This document shows, in pieces, positions 40,201 to 41,854 of a DNA stretch of 64,000 nt. The stretch is from Symbiodinium natans. Its lineage: Eukaryota > Sar > Dinophyceae > Suessiales > Symbiodiniaceae. The DNA lies in contig CAJNDS010002075.1 in NCBI GenBank assembly GCA_905221605.1, forward strand, positions 208,332-272,331, in the 5' to 3' direction. Each line of letters opens with the position of its first letter. Positions within the stretch are counted from its first letter, which is position 1. Below the pieces are notes generated by a model. The model worked only from the letters and a program-made list of their open reading frames with translations. It was not told the DNA's origin and made no database searches. The position numbers were made by a program, and so were the translations under genes.

Positions 40201-40368
40201 CAAAAAAGGGAATAAGGGTACTATTGGGCATCCTAGTTGCACCGAATCCGTAAGGCTGGTGTTCAGCTCCTGCGTGACTTTCATTGCCGGAGCCAAGGAT
40301 ACCAGGGCCCACATCAGGACCAAGGAAAATGGCGATCGCCATTCAAATTGCTTCACAAATTGCTTCAT
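19199..40368 (-). CDS. Large multi-exon gene for a secreted protein with nine tandem modules
   Basis: The product is not recognised by name. The ATG at 40,368-40,366 opens a signal peptide (basic start, hydrophobic core FSLVLMWALVSLAPA), so the protein should enter the secretory pathway. In order follow an Ala/Gly/Val-rich helical region, a Cys-containing segment (IGDQCDCEGG), beta-rich and hydrophobic segments, and nine modules of about 60 residues sharing GDRFIQxGxWR, DxDHFSxSH, a T-A-Q-I-F type strand and GPRxDW. The last module ends VITDCRAV then TAG at 19,201-19,199. I joined exons by hand: introns begin GT, GC or GA, end AG, and most are TIR elements with a 4-bp target duplication whose first copy supplies the donor. 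Frame is kept at every joined junction and module homology runs across the joins. Unresolved stretches: about 36,003-37,300, 33,714-35,087, 30,786-32,260 and 28,251-29,051. It could be two genes joined by me, but no internal stop or second start forces that. Confidence 0.82.
19247..19358. mobile_element. Introner family 1, telomere-free copy, last intron
   Basis: 112 bp with left end CTTGGTAGCCCAGTAACC, right end TTCTGCTGCTAAG and target duplication AATC/AGTC. It shows the array-free core CCACATTCTAATAAGGGCAC and TTTATAAGGGAACCTTGAAC. Confidence 0.85.
19363..19467 (-). CDS. Exon: module 9, core
   Basis: The exon has 105 nt and reads IGDVDGKHFSVTHVNGQTAE, then IFSAIDGRRYVGPRQ. The acceptor is CCCAG. 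The 3' edge meets the 19,247-19,358 introner. Confidence 0.83.
19468..19831. other. Intron before module 9 core, with inverted-repeat element
   Basis: It contains an element with GGTGGGTGGTTGTCGAAATT / GTGGGTTTTGTCAAAATTAT ends (about 19,473-19,579), a unique 150-bp stretch and a short CCCTAAA array (19,765-19,799). The GC donor is at 19,831. Confidence 0.6.
19832..19900 (-). CDS. Exon: module 9 start
   Basis: The exon has 69 nt and reads ERAVGPPSGIAFGHGFVQIG, ending N-W-R. The acceptor is CCCCAG and a GC donor follows CGA. Confidence 0.78.
20233..20282 (-). CDS. Exon: module 8, end
   Basis: The exon has 50 nt and reads DDGTAQVGPHHGFDLF. It is recognised by D-D-G and G-P-H-H, as in G-P-R-x-D. 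The acceptor is TTCAG; the GA donor is likely. Confidence 0.72.
20336..20480 (+). repeat. Telomeric array in module 8 intron
   Basis: TTTAGGG with TCTAGGG and TTTCGGG variants; within the intron 20,283-20,726. Confidence 0.92.
20727..20825 (-). CDS. Exon: module 8, core
   Basis: The exon has 99 nt and reads FIEFGEWRLGEWEETGKHL, then VVSHRNKNTPMKW. G-D-R-F-I-E-F-G-E-W-R is regenerated across the introner at 20,826-20,962. Confidence 0.85.
20826..20962. mobile_element. Introner family 1 with telomeric array
   Basis: 137 bp with left end CTAAGTCGCCCAGCAACC and target duplication AAGC/GAGC. The array runs from GGGCACC-CTAAA straight to the terminal CCAAG, so the right TIR is reduced to five bases. 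Confidence 0.8.
20967..21069 (-). CDS. Exon: module 7 end, module 8 start
   Basis: The exon has 103 nt and reads AIYTLDGHVHSGPRHDWNSW, then DREPRATSAIKFGD. It ends one base into an Arg codon completed by the next exon (R-F-I-E). Confidence 0.87.
21070..21345. mobile_element. Introner family 1 with a second element and an array inside
   Basis: 276 bp with target duplication TCGC/TCAC. The left TIR CTTGG-TAGCCC is split by another element (21,077-21,197). CCCTAAA follows at 21,283-21,327. Confidence 0.75.
21077..21197. mobile_element. Nested TA-target inverted-repeat element
   Basis: 121 bp with ends CAAGTAGTGGCCCC and GGGGCCCCTACATG, flanked by TA on each side inside an introner TIR. A related copy is at 34,003-34,114. 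TA duplication is typical of Tc1/mariner-type MITEs; no transposase is seen. Confidence 0.7.
21350..21438 (-). CDS. Exon: module 7 start
   Basis: The exon has 89 nt and reads DGFLQIGSWRVAAMDPNHF, then SFSHSGSLTV. The acceptor is CTTAG. The end is set by a 3-of-4 target duplication (TCAC/TCGC on plus). Confidence 0.82.
21449..21563 (+). repeat. Telomeric array in intron before module 7
   Basis: Pure TTTAGGG just 10 bp from the acceptor of the exon at 21,350-21,438. Confidence 0.94.
21791..21824 (-). CDS. Exon: linker, 34 nt
   Basis: It reads EILGSCPGITA. Joined downstream it gives GITAGDGFLQIG, parallel to GVTFGDKFIQVG in module 3. Confidence 0.72.
21825..22042. mobile_element. Introner family 1 with bracketed telomeric array
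   Basis: 218 bp with CTTGGTAGCCCAGGAACC / CTTGGTAGCCCAGTGG and target duplication TTTC/TCTC. The 60-bp CCCTAAA array (21,950-22,009) lies between two copies of AAAAGGGAAAAGGGTACC. Confidence 0.88.
22047..22097 (-). CDS. Exon: linker to module 7
   Basis: The exon has 51 nt and reads VTDVAERYAQWHCGGIQ. The 3' edge is set by the 21,825-22,042 introner (GAGA/GAAA). Confidence 0.65.
22247..22312. repeat. 10-bp repeat CCCTATTAAA
   Basis: Seven tandem units, one with TGAAA. An expanded CCCTAAA variant inside the module 6 linker intron. Confidence 0.8.
22327..22413 (-). CDS. Exon: module 6, third part
   Basis: The exon has 87 nt and reads DYKTSPQIFHRDGHVIPAT, then QHQSGVTWIV. K-T-S-P-Q-I-F aligns with K-T-A-Q-V-Y. 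The donor choice (GT) is not proven. Confidence 0.7.
22472..22584 (-). repeat. Telomeric array in module 6 intron
   Basis: CCCTAAA, about 112 bp, inside the intron 22,414-22,603. Confidence 0.94.
22604..22636 (-). CDS. Exon: module 6, second part
   Basis: The exon has only 33 nt and reads ADDTAFYVTQK. The 3' GA donor (GACC) and next exon start (GACT) agree in 3 of 4 bases. Confidence 0.72.
22637..22794. mobile_element. Introner, CTGGG family
   Basis: 158 bp with a perfect CCGC target duplication and ends CTGGGTTG and TGCCCAG. A short CCCTAAA array lies at 22,732-22,763. Confidence 0.75.
22799..22841 (-). CDS. Exon: module 6 start
   Basis: The exon has 43 nt and reads FGDQFIQLGEWRFG. It is followed by a GC donor (GCGG) that is duplicated exactly at the next exon. 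Confidence 0.84.
22853..22945 (+). repeat. Telomeric array between modules 5 and 6
   Basis: Starts 12 bp beyond the acceptor of the exon at 22,799-22,841. Confidence 0.94.
23269..23310 (-). CDS. Exon: module 5, last part
   Basis: The exon has 42 nt and completes D-W-N-S-W, then HFRAGPASGV. The uninterrupted GPRHDWNSWDRE of module 7 confirms the splice. A GT donor splits the Thr codon before module 6. Confidence 0.85.
23311..23434. mobile_element. Introner family 1, middle replaced by telomeric array
   Basis: 124 bp with a perfect ATTC target duplication and TIR CTTGGTAGCCCAGT on both ends. The core from CCACATTCTAATAA to GAAAGGGAAAAGGGTACC is replaced by CCCTAAA (23,339-23,402). Confidence 0.9.
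23439..23477 (-). CDS. Exon: module 5, third part
   Basis: The exon has 39 nt and reads NDATLHPGPRHD plus two bases of Trp. Its 3' edge is the perfect ATTC (plus) target duplication of the 23,311-23,434 introner. Confidence 0.84.
23478..23981. mobile_element. Introner, CTGGG family, long
   Basis: 504 bp with ends CTGGGTAGC and GCAGCCCAG and target duplication GTTC/GTGC. It holds several TTTAGGG blocks and a CCCTAAA block at 23,915-23,973. Confidence 0.65.
23986..24044 (-). CDS. Exon: module 5, core
   Basis: The exon has 59 nt and reads DNNHLSISHESGTTAQIFR. The GC donor (GCAC) lies two bases into a Gly codon; the next exon opens GAAC. Confidence 0.84.
24045..24306. mobile_element. Introner family 1 with opposed telomeric arrays
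   Basis: 262 bp with a perfect TGTC target duplication. TTTAGGG at 24,060-24,117 splits the left end. CCCTAAA at 24,203-24,270 is bracketed by AAAAAGGGAAAAGGGTAC and GAAAAGGGAAAAAGGCACC. Confidence 0.86.
24311..24377 (-). CDS. Exon: module 5 start
   Basis: The exon has 67 nt and reads FPYGITFGTNWIQIGRFRVA, ending A-M. Its end meets a perfect TGTC (plus) target duplication with a GA donor. Confidence 0.82.
24643..24824 (-). CDS. Exon: complete module 4, uninterrupted
   Basis: The exon has 182 nt and carries a whole module without an intron: WGDRFIQLGQWRMAAIDGD, HFSISHQETRKTAQVYCGDG, RILPGPRNDFGAWDRPFG. It is the reference copy used to check the other, intron-broken modules. Confidence 0.88.
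24825..24966. mobile_element. Introner, CTGGG family
   Basis: 142 bp with ends CTGGG and CCCAG and target duplication ACTC/GCTC. CCCTAAA at 24,904-24,961 runs directly into the CCCAG end. Confidence 0.72.
24971..25061 (-). CDS. Exon between modules 3 and 4
   Basis: The exon has 91 nt and reads DYDNHAMVRKEPADWTCPD, then IAELAFGECKP. D-N-H repeats the motif of the preceding exon. It ends at a GA donor (GAGC), with GAGT opening the next exon. Confidence 0.75.
25069..25190 (+). repeat. Telomeric array in module 3/4 intron
   Basis: TTTAGGG with three TCTAGGG units. Confidence 0.94.
25209..25261 (-). CDS. Exon: module 3, end
   Basis: It starts GAGGTT and reads EVFDNHGARHATRPYLR. The upstream junction is secure (GAGA/GAGG). 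The downstream donor (GA) is chosen for frame only. Confidence 0.65.
25262..25473. mobile_element. Introner family 1 with telomeric arrays
   Basis: 212 bp with CTTGGTAGCCCGGTAACC / CTTGGTAGCCCAGAG and target duplication CCTC/TCTC. Repeats at 25,294-25,340 and 25,404-25,460. The core GGGCACCCCTTTTTTGG remains between them. Confidence 0.82.
25478..25544 (-). CDS. Exon: module 3, core
   Basis: The exon has 67 nt. Joined to the previous exon it gives G-K-M then RFGEADPNHFLFSYTPTGRS, which aligns without gaps to GQWRMAAIDGDHFSISH of module 4. Confidence 0.82.
25545..26028. mobile_element. Introner family 2, composite
   Basis: 484 bp with a perfect CATC target duplication and ends CTGGGCTGACTTCTG and CAGCCAAG. 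It contains CCCTAAA arrays (25,740-25,806; 25,960-26,018) and the right end of another family 2 copy (25,880-25,910). Confidence 0.8.
26033..26113 (-). CDS. Exon: module 2 end, module 3 start
   Basis: The exon has 81 nt and reads NYWELFDRGEGFQAGVTFGD, then KFIQVG. It starts after CCTAG. It ends at a GA donor given by the perfect CATC (plus) target duplication. Confidence 0.82.
26381..26477 (-). CDS. Exon: module 2, core
   Basis: The exon has 97 nt. It restores R-I-G-A-N then DDDHFSVSHKRRTAAQTWRG and HDASVHH. The start GTAT duplicates the upstream intron's first four bases. The 3' join (GA donor) is less certain. Confidence 0.8.
26478..26624. mobile_element. Introner in module 2
   Basis: 147 bp with a perfect ATAC target duplication; the intron is GTAT...CTAAG. 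The left part is a short TTTAGGG array. Confidence 0.75.
26629..26663 (-). CDS. Exon: module 2 start
   Basis: The exon has only 35 nt and reads FGFQFIQIGDF. It would be invisible without the module alignment. The acceptor is ATTAG. The GT donor is the first half of the perfect ATAC (plus) target duplication. Confidence 0.8.
26852..27013 (-). repeat. Telomeric array between modules 1 and 2
   Basis: 160 bp of CCCTAAA in the intron 26,664-27,039. Confidence 0.95.
27040..27087 (-). CDS. Exon: module 1, end
   Basis: The exon has 48 nt and reads SRVAWQRTEGPPRGI. E-G-P-P-R-G-I-S aligns with G-P-P-S-G-I-A before module 9. A GC donor splits the Ser codon completed at 26,663. Confidence 0.78.
27088..27328. 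mobile_element. Introner family 1 with opposed telomeric arrays
   Basis: 241 bp with a perfect ACTC target duplication. G-rich repeats at 27,116-27,160 and C-rich at 27,222-27,299. The C-rich array is bracketed by AAAAAGGGAACAGGGCACC and AAAAAGGGAAAAGGGTACC. Confidence 0.86.
27333..27402 (-). CDS. Exon: module 1, middle
   Basis: The exon has 70 nt and reads QIPIVWRSDGVPFWRPW, then PPTIA. The S-D-G matches the G-D-G of other modules. Its end meets the perfect ACTC (plus) target duplication of the 27,088-27,328 introner. Confidence 0.8.
27483..27720. repeat. Dispersed repeat, copy 1
   Basis: It carries GGCGGCGTGTTGGATGG, then a G/C-run region, GCAGCTTTTTCATGGAGGAC and CCCACACCGCATAAACTCAC. 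Same order at 53,363-53,520. Confidence 0.65.
28135..28250 (-). CDS. Exon: module 1, first part
   Basis: The exon has 116 nt and contains GDRFIQVGDSWRLADIDG, then THFVLAHKD. It is the first clear repeat module. It ends at a GC donor one base into a Gly codon. The next exon restores H-K-D-G-Q, matching H-V-N-G-Q in module 9. Confidence 0.78.
28511..28550 (-). CDS. Candidate exon
   Basis: It starts GTGCACACTGAGG after CCAAG and reads VHTEEHKTLGAVF. The 3' end and the join to module 1 are not resolved. Confidence 0.45.
28551..28689. mobile_element. Introner family 1 with telomeric array
   Basis: 139 bp with a perfect GCAC target duplication. The left end is CTTGGTAGCCCAGTAACC; the right end has decayed to GGGTGACCGGG. 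TTTAGGG sits at 28,590-28,636. Confidence 0.78.
28694..28753 (-). CDS. Candidate exon
   Basis: Open segment upstream of the 28,551-28,689 introner. Two frames are possible; the one continuing into HTEEHKTLGAVF reads GRVSPPGEEIPPPEQ. Its donor side is fixed by the perfect GCAC target duplication, but the frame choice is not. Confidence 0.4.
29052..29093 (-). CDS. Exon
   Basis: The exon has 42 nt and reads VYKTPGFDTAPCAA. It starts after CACGAG, which is also the last bases of the previous exon. The 3' boundary (GA donor) is a guess. Confidence 0.55.
29094..29237. repeat. Telomeric intron flanked by a 28-bp exon duplication
   Basis: 144 bp, nearly all TTTAGGG-type with a block of TTTCGGG/TTTCTGG variants. 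The 28 bp at 29,231-29,258 and 29,087-29,114 are copies with about 5 mismatches. Splicing at the AG-G within each copy restores one continuous frame. Confidence 0.65.
29238..29317 (-). CDS. Exon: Leu/Pro-rich
   Basis: The exon has 80 nt and reads LIPDLNLKLDLPSIQLLP, then PLKLFCHE. It ends inside a 28-bp sequence that is repeated at the start of the next exon. Confidence 0.72.
29318..29808. repeat. 491-bp intron made of two opposed telomeric arrays
   Basis: TTTAGGG at 29,327-29,458, then 75 bp of CCTCCC-rich sequence, then CCCTAAA at 29,533-29,773. GACT target-like duplication at both exon edges. RNA could fold into one long hairpin. Confidence 0.7.
29809..29865 (-). CDS. Exon: Ala-rich helix
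   Basis: The exon has 57 nt and reads FVTDKIMEAAEAAASAIV. It starts at GCTT after CCCAG and ends before a GA donor (GACT). GACT is repeated exactly at the start of the next exon, across an intron made almost wholly of telomeric repeats. Confidence 0.75.
   Translation of the reverse strand, partial: ASLRTRSWKRQKLQHPPS
29866..30005. mobile_element. Introner with telomeric array
   Basis: 140 bp with ends CTGGGTGGGC / revcomp CTAGGTTGGC and target duplication AAGC/GAGC. Its middle is TTTAGGG (29,884-29,957). Confidence 0.7.
30010..30106 (-). CDS. Exon: hydrophobic helix
   Basis: The exon has 97 nt and reads TFIMNAITTAVMAGARAMI, then KMMAGPMMCVPGA. This is a possible membrane or amphipathic helix. 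The stretch AITTAVMAGARAMIKMMAG is the most membrane-like after the signal peptide. Flanked by introners on both sides; frame kept. Confidence 0.75.
30107..30346. mobile_element. Introner family 1 with two opposed telomeric arrays
   Basis: 240 bp with target duplication ATGT/ATGC. TTTAGGG interrupts the left end (30,121-30,141). CCCTAAA fills 30,245-30,314, where a copy of GGGGTACCACTGCGCTAC lies before the array and GGGGCACCACTGGGCCAC after it. Confidence 0.8.
30351..30459 (-). CDS. Exon
   Basis: The exon has 109 nt and reads AYTPLEMCGAAALNAFVDVD, then VTGFALPAIYLKLFDS. It starts after ACAG. It ends at a GC donor formed by target duplication GCAT (ATGC on plus) of the 30,107-30,346 introner. 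Confidence 0.75.
30702..30785 (-). CDS. Exon: Ser/Ala-rich segment
   Basis: The exon has 84 nt and reads TFPASSMLYQESAHVSAAS, then GTNASSDV. The acceptor is CTGAG before G and the donor is GC after GTGAC. The phase is completed by the exon at 30,351-30,459. Confidence 0.65.
31062..32040. other. Unique DNA without telomeric arrays
   Basis: About 1 kb, the longest array-free stretch of the left 40 kb. Short minus frames (31,655-31,885; 31,372-31,581) show no recognisable domain. Probably intron of the big gene. Confidence 0.5.
32261..32348 (-). CDS. Exon: charged segment
   Basis: The exon has 88 nt and reads RLKASDLQALRECRGQ, then SPRHTEATTCSRR. It starts after CCTAG. Its GCGC start matches GCTC at the previous donor in 3 of 4 bases. 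It ends before a GT donor next to an element whose end is CTTAGTAACC. Confidence 0.55.
32641..32697 (-). CDS. Exon: hydrophobic segment
   Basis: The exon has 57 nt and reads SIGPVLTLWPLPGVPITF in the frame set by the exon at 33,098-33,202. The acceptor is GTAAG before GAG and the donor is GC. The phase fits on both sides. Confidence 0.6.
33098..33202 (-). CDS. Exon
   Basis: The exon has 105 nt and starts GAGTGG. After joining it reads SGHAEVDMKSPSIGHKEG, then FAIGASATASLLMSLG. Its GAGT start equals the first four bases of the upstream intron. The downstream GT donor is where a telomeric unit begins (GGAGG before GTGTTTAGGG). Confidence 0.72.
33203..33605. mobile_element. Introner with telomeric array and internal direct repeat
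   Basis: 403 bp with a perfect ACTC target duplication. Ends are CTGAAG and AGAAG. TTTAGGG occupies 33,211-33,276. A 45-bp direct repeat occurs at about 33,303-33,330 and 33,547-33,572. Confidence 0.68.
33610..33713 (-). CDS. Exon: beta-rich segment
   Basis: The exon has 104 nt and reads AELHLEGTLTGTIEASSEVD, then FGIEGRVKVSPNFGP. The acceptor is CATAG before GCAGAG. The 3' end abuts a perfect target duplication (ACTC on plus; GA donor). Confidence 0.75.
33757..33846 (+). repeat. Variant array TTTGGGG
   Basis: Twelve TTTGGGG units. Unlike TTTAGGG they contain no stop codon, which explains the open frames here. Confidence 0.92.
34003..34114. mobile_element. TA-target inverted-repeat element, second copy
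   Basis: 112 bp with CAAGGAGGGGGCCCCC / revcomp CAAGGAGGGGCCCCCC, flanked by TA. It is inserted in another repeat whose uninterrupted relative is at about 54,675-54,772. Confidence 0.7.
35088..35153 (-). CDS. Exon: beta-rich segment
   Basis: The exon has 66 nt. Joined to the previous exon it reads SGATEFAISGTVIASIQALV. The acceptor is CCCAG before GAGC and the donor is CAAG before GTAGC. It is similar in character to GFAIGASATASLLM at 33,098-33,202. Confidence 0.7.
35154..35937. mobile_element. 784-bp composite introner
   Basis: Ends are CTGGGCGC and CCAAG, with target duplication GCTC/GCGC. Inside are three telomeric arrays in mixed orientation (35,164-35,225 C-rich; 35,285-35,430 G-rich; 35,886-35,934 C-rich) and a second element with ATAGGGGCC / GACCCCT ends at about 35,752-35,848. 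Confidence 0.65.
35942..36002 (-). CDS. Exon: beta-rich segment
   Basis: The exon has 61 nt and reads VALDGLVQFSPDVSMTVDKS. It begins after CCAAG, the end of an element starting at 36,003. It ends with one base of a codon before a GC donor (GCGC). It joins the exon at 35,088-35,153 across a 784-bp element with a 3-of-4 target duplication. Confidence 0.7.
36756..36929. mobile_element. MITE-like element, CATGGGTTTCCC family, copy B
   Basis: TIR CATGGGTTTCCCTACCACCC / revcomp CATGGGTTTCCCCACCACCC. It shares the inner AATTAAAGCTATTTAGGGAT with copy A. Confidence 0.75.
37202..37307. repeat. Head-to-head telomeric junction, perfect
   Basis: Eight TTTAGGG units meet six CCCTAAA units at TTTAGGGTACCCTAAA, a perfect palindrome with no other sequence between. 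Confidence 0.93.
37309..37408 (-). CDS. Candidate exon, basic/polar
   Basis: About 100 nt open between telomeric arrays, reading EFKAIRKPRTGSDVF and then NRQKALGDNTTSQAK. Splice sites are not resolved. It is placed in the gene by position and strand only. Confidence 0.4.
37745..37990. repeat. Segmental duplication, copy 1
   Basis: It shares CCGAAGCCGTTGGAAAA-TCGGCGG (an exon 5 fragment), a telomeric block, and GGCTCCCTTACGTTGTGAG in order with 38,790-38,998. In this copy the exon continues into TTTAGGG after 43 bases. Confidence 0.7.
38343..38412 (-). CDS. Candidate exon resembling exon 4
   Basis: It is open in the frame VSFCVSEGLSVWSVM followed by CKLIVFF. It resembles exon 4 (FVSCLTEGLSLCTVL), so it is probably a duplicated segment. 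Boundaries are approximate. Confidence 0.45.
38511..38566 (-). CDS. Exon 6 (tentative)
   Basis: The segment has 56 nt and reads EQMRKYDGLAWRRVRAALQ when joined to exon 5. The acceptor is ACAG and a GA donor follows CTACAG. The phase is consistent, but no clean target duplication was found. Confidence 0.5.
38738..38832 (-). CDS. Exon 5
   Basis: The exon has 95 nt and reads CVFKAAAEFSNGFGLRAV, then a basic stretch with HEQHKTST. The acceptor is CCCCAG before G and the donor is ACAG before GTGCGG. The phase matches exon 4. The first 43 bases are repeated almost exactly at 37,747-37,790. Confidence 0.75.
38790..38998. repeat. Segmental duplication, copy 2 (contains part of exon 5)
   Basis: Partner of 37,745-37,990. 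The coding part is intact here. Confidence 0.7.
39000..39090 (+). repeat. Telomeric array in intron 4
   Basis: Pure TTTAGGG ending 21 bp from the exon 4 donor. Confidence 0.94.
39112..39225 (-). CDS. Exon 4: Cys-containing segment
   Basis: The exon has 114 nt and reads FVSCLTEGLSLCTVLIGD, then a C-D-C motif and SSVDIGLDSFSV. The donor is GTTAG before GTGGGAG, and the next exon starts GTGCGTG, giving a 3-of-4 target duplication GTGG/GTGC. Part of it is echoed by the candidate exon at 38,343-38,412 (VSFCVSEGLSVWSVM), suggesting an internal tandem duplication. Confidence 0.8.
39226..39347. mobile_element. Introner family 2
   Basis: 122 bp with TIR CTTGGCTGACTTCTG / CTTGGCTTTCTTCTG and target duplication AAAC/TAAC. 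Related right ends (GAGAGCCAGCCAGAAGAAAG or close) recur at 25,880-25,910 and 32,055-32,076. Confidence 0.8.
39352..39458 (-). CDS. Exon 3: helical continuation
   Basis: The exon has 107 nt and starts GTGGGCAGC. It reads VGSFIADKAAALGGEIVK and on to AAWDEIKK. It lies between a telomere-carrying introner (39,459-39,671) and a second-family introner (39,226-39,347). It ends two bases into a codon that the next exon completes. Confidence 0.85.
39459..39671. mobile_element. Introner family 1 with nested telomeric array
   Basis: 213 bp with TIR CTTGCTAGCCCAGGAACC / CTTGGTAGCCCAGTGG and a perfect CCAC target duplication. About 105 bp of TTTAGGG lies between the CCACAT and GGGCACCC parts, which are adjacent in the array-free copies. 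Confidence 0.87.
39676..40123 (-). CDS. Exon 2: Ala/Gly/Val-rich helical region
   Basis: The exon has 448 nt and is fully open. After a short basic Ser-rich stretch it encodes repeated amphipathic helices (for example VGSALGNAAMVVGNTVV and AIGNEALGVINTAIDVGEM), resembling membrane-active or LEA-like helical repeats only in composition. It is flanked by two introners with perfect 4-bp target duplications (TTGC and CCAC on the plus strand). Frame continues on both sides. Confidence 0.85.
40124..40236. mobile_element. Introner family 1, telomere-free copy, intron 1
   Basis: 113 bp with TIR CTAGGCTGCCCAGTA / revcomp CTAGGATGCCCAATA and a perfect 4-bp target duplication TTGC on each side. The transcript-sense intron begins GCAA (GC donor from the duplication) and ends CCTAG. 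Its centre holds one telomere-like unit on each strand (GGGGTTTAG and CCTAAACCCC), with no array. Confidence 0.85.
40241..40368 (-). CDS. Exon 1: signal peptide
   Basis: ATG at 40,368. It reads MKQFVKQFEWRSPF, then a 15-residue hydrophobic stretch ending A-P-A, a plausible signal peptidase site, then MKVTQELNTS. It has 128 nt and ends two bases into a codon before a GC donor formed by the target duplication GCAA. An upstream in-frame GTG/CTG extension is open, but this ATG gives the cleanest signal peptide. Confidence 0.82.
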
Positions 40369-40559
40369 TTCGATACGGATGAGAAGTAGGCCGAAGGAGG
40401 CCCACCGCAAATGAATGCCGCGATCTCGAGTGTGGAGCACGGCTGCGGCAGAAAGAACGGCGAACAACAACCACGAGCGCCAAGCCCTGTCTCAAAAGCG
40501 CTGTCTGAACCCTAGACCCTGAAACGCGAAGACTCGTAGCCCCTTAGCCCCCTGAGAAA

Positions 40560-41030
40560 CAACATGAAATCCATGTAAAACCCTGAACCCTACCACCCTA
40601 AACCCTAAACTCCCTAAACCCTAAACCCTAACCCCTAACCCCTAAACCCTAAACCCCTAAACCCTACCACCCCTAGACCCCCTAAACCCTCAACCCCGTA
40701 AACCCTAAAACCGTAAACCCTCAACCCTAAACCCTCAACCCTAAACCCTAAACCCTAAACTCTATACCCTAAACCCTAAACCCTACCACCCTAAACGCTA
40801 AACCGAAAACTCTAAACCCTAAACCCTAAACCCCCTAAACCCCCTAAACCCCCTAAACCCCCTAAACCCCCCCTAAACCCTAAGCCCTCTAAACCCTAAA
40901 CCCTCTAAACCCTAAACCCTAAACCCAAAACCCAAGACCCTAAACCCTAAACCCAAAACCCCCAACCTAAACCCCACTAGCCTAAACCCTAAACCCTAAA
41001 CTCCCTAAACCCTAAACGCTACACCCTGAA
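40560..41030 (-). repeat. Degenerate CCCTAAA field upstream of the big gene
   Basis: 470 bp of CCCTAAA, CCCCTAAA, CCCTACCA and CCCTCAA words between the start of the big gene and the last exon of the upstream gene. No promoter motif recognised. Confidence 0.85.
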
Positions 41031-41034
41031 CCTC

Positions 41035-41130
41035 TGGGCCGTGCACCCTGCCTGCGTCATCTGCGGACGCCCCTCCGGGCCTGCCACTGGCGGCTGCAAT
41101 GTTTCCGGTGGTGCCTTGAGGATCGACTCT
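41035..41130 (-). CDS. Candidate exon of upstream gene: Gly/Ala-rich
   Basis: Open frame VDPQGTTGNIAAASGRPGG, then ASADDAGRVHGPE. GC-rich and bounded by telomeric DNA on both sides. It shares low-complexity acidic/Ala composition with exons at 42.9, 44.9, 46.1 and 47.6 kb, and may be the end of that gene. Confidence 0.5.
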
Positions 41131-41854
41131 GAGGCTCAAGGCCAGGTAGAAGTAGGGTTTAGGGTTTAGGGTTTAGGGTTTAGGGTTTAGGGTTTAGGGT
41201 TTAGGGTTTAGGGTTTAGGGTTTAGGGTTTAGGGGTCGGGTCTAGGGTTTAGGGTTTAGGGTTGATAAGTGCCCTAACTAAGGCGATGACATAGGTTAGC
41301 CTTACTTATGACCCTACTTTACATTTACTCATGAACCTGCAAGTCTCAACGTGGGCCAGAGGATTCAGGGGTTGGGGTTTGGGGTTTAGGGTTTGGGGTT
41401 TAGGGTTTGGGGTTTAGGGTTTAGGGTTTGGGGTTTAGGGTTTGGGGTTTAGGGTTTCTACACCCCAAACCCTAAACCAGGTTGTCGAATCCCCTGAAAG
41501 GTGTAGGGCTTGAAGGTTGTTTTGCTCCTTGTATCTGGTCAGCTCTCCAAATTGTGGTCAGCTCTTCTTGGGTACCCCCAAATAAGAGGGGCCGCCTTAG
41601 AACAAGGACTCCCGAAGGACCAGATTTTAGAGAAGTGACCATATTCTGAGTGGGACATCTGGGGGTGGCGGGATTTAGGATTTCGTAAATGAGTCACTGC
41701 GCGCTGCCCGCGAAGAACTGAAGTGGCTTAAGGGTGCACTTCGAACATCGGGAGATTTACAGGGTTTAGGCTCTAAGGTTTAGGGTCCAGGGGTCGTAGA
41801 TAGCAAGCAGTGTTACAGAGTGGGATAACCCCAAGCAGGGTTTAGGGTTCAGGC

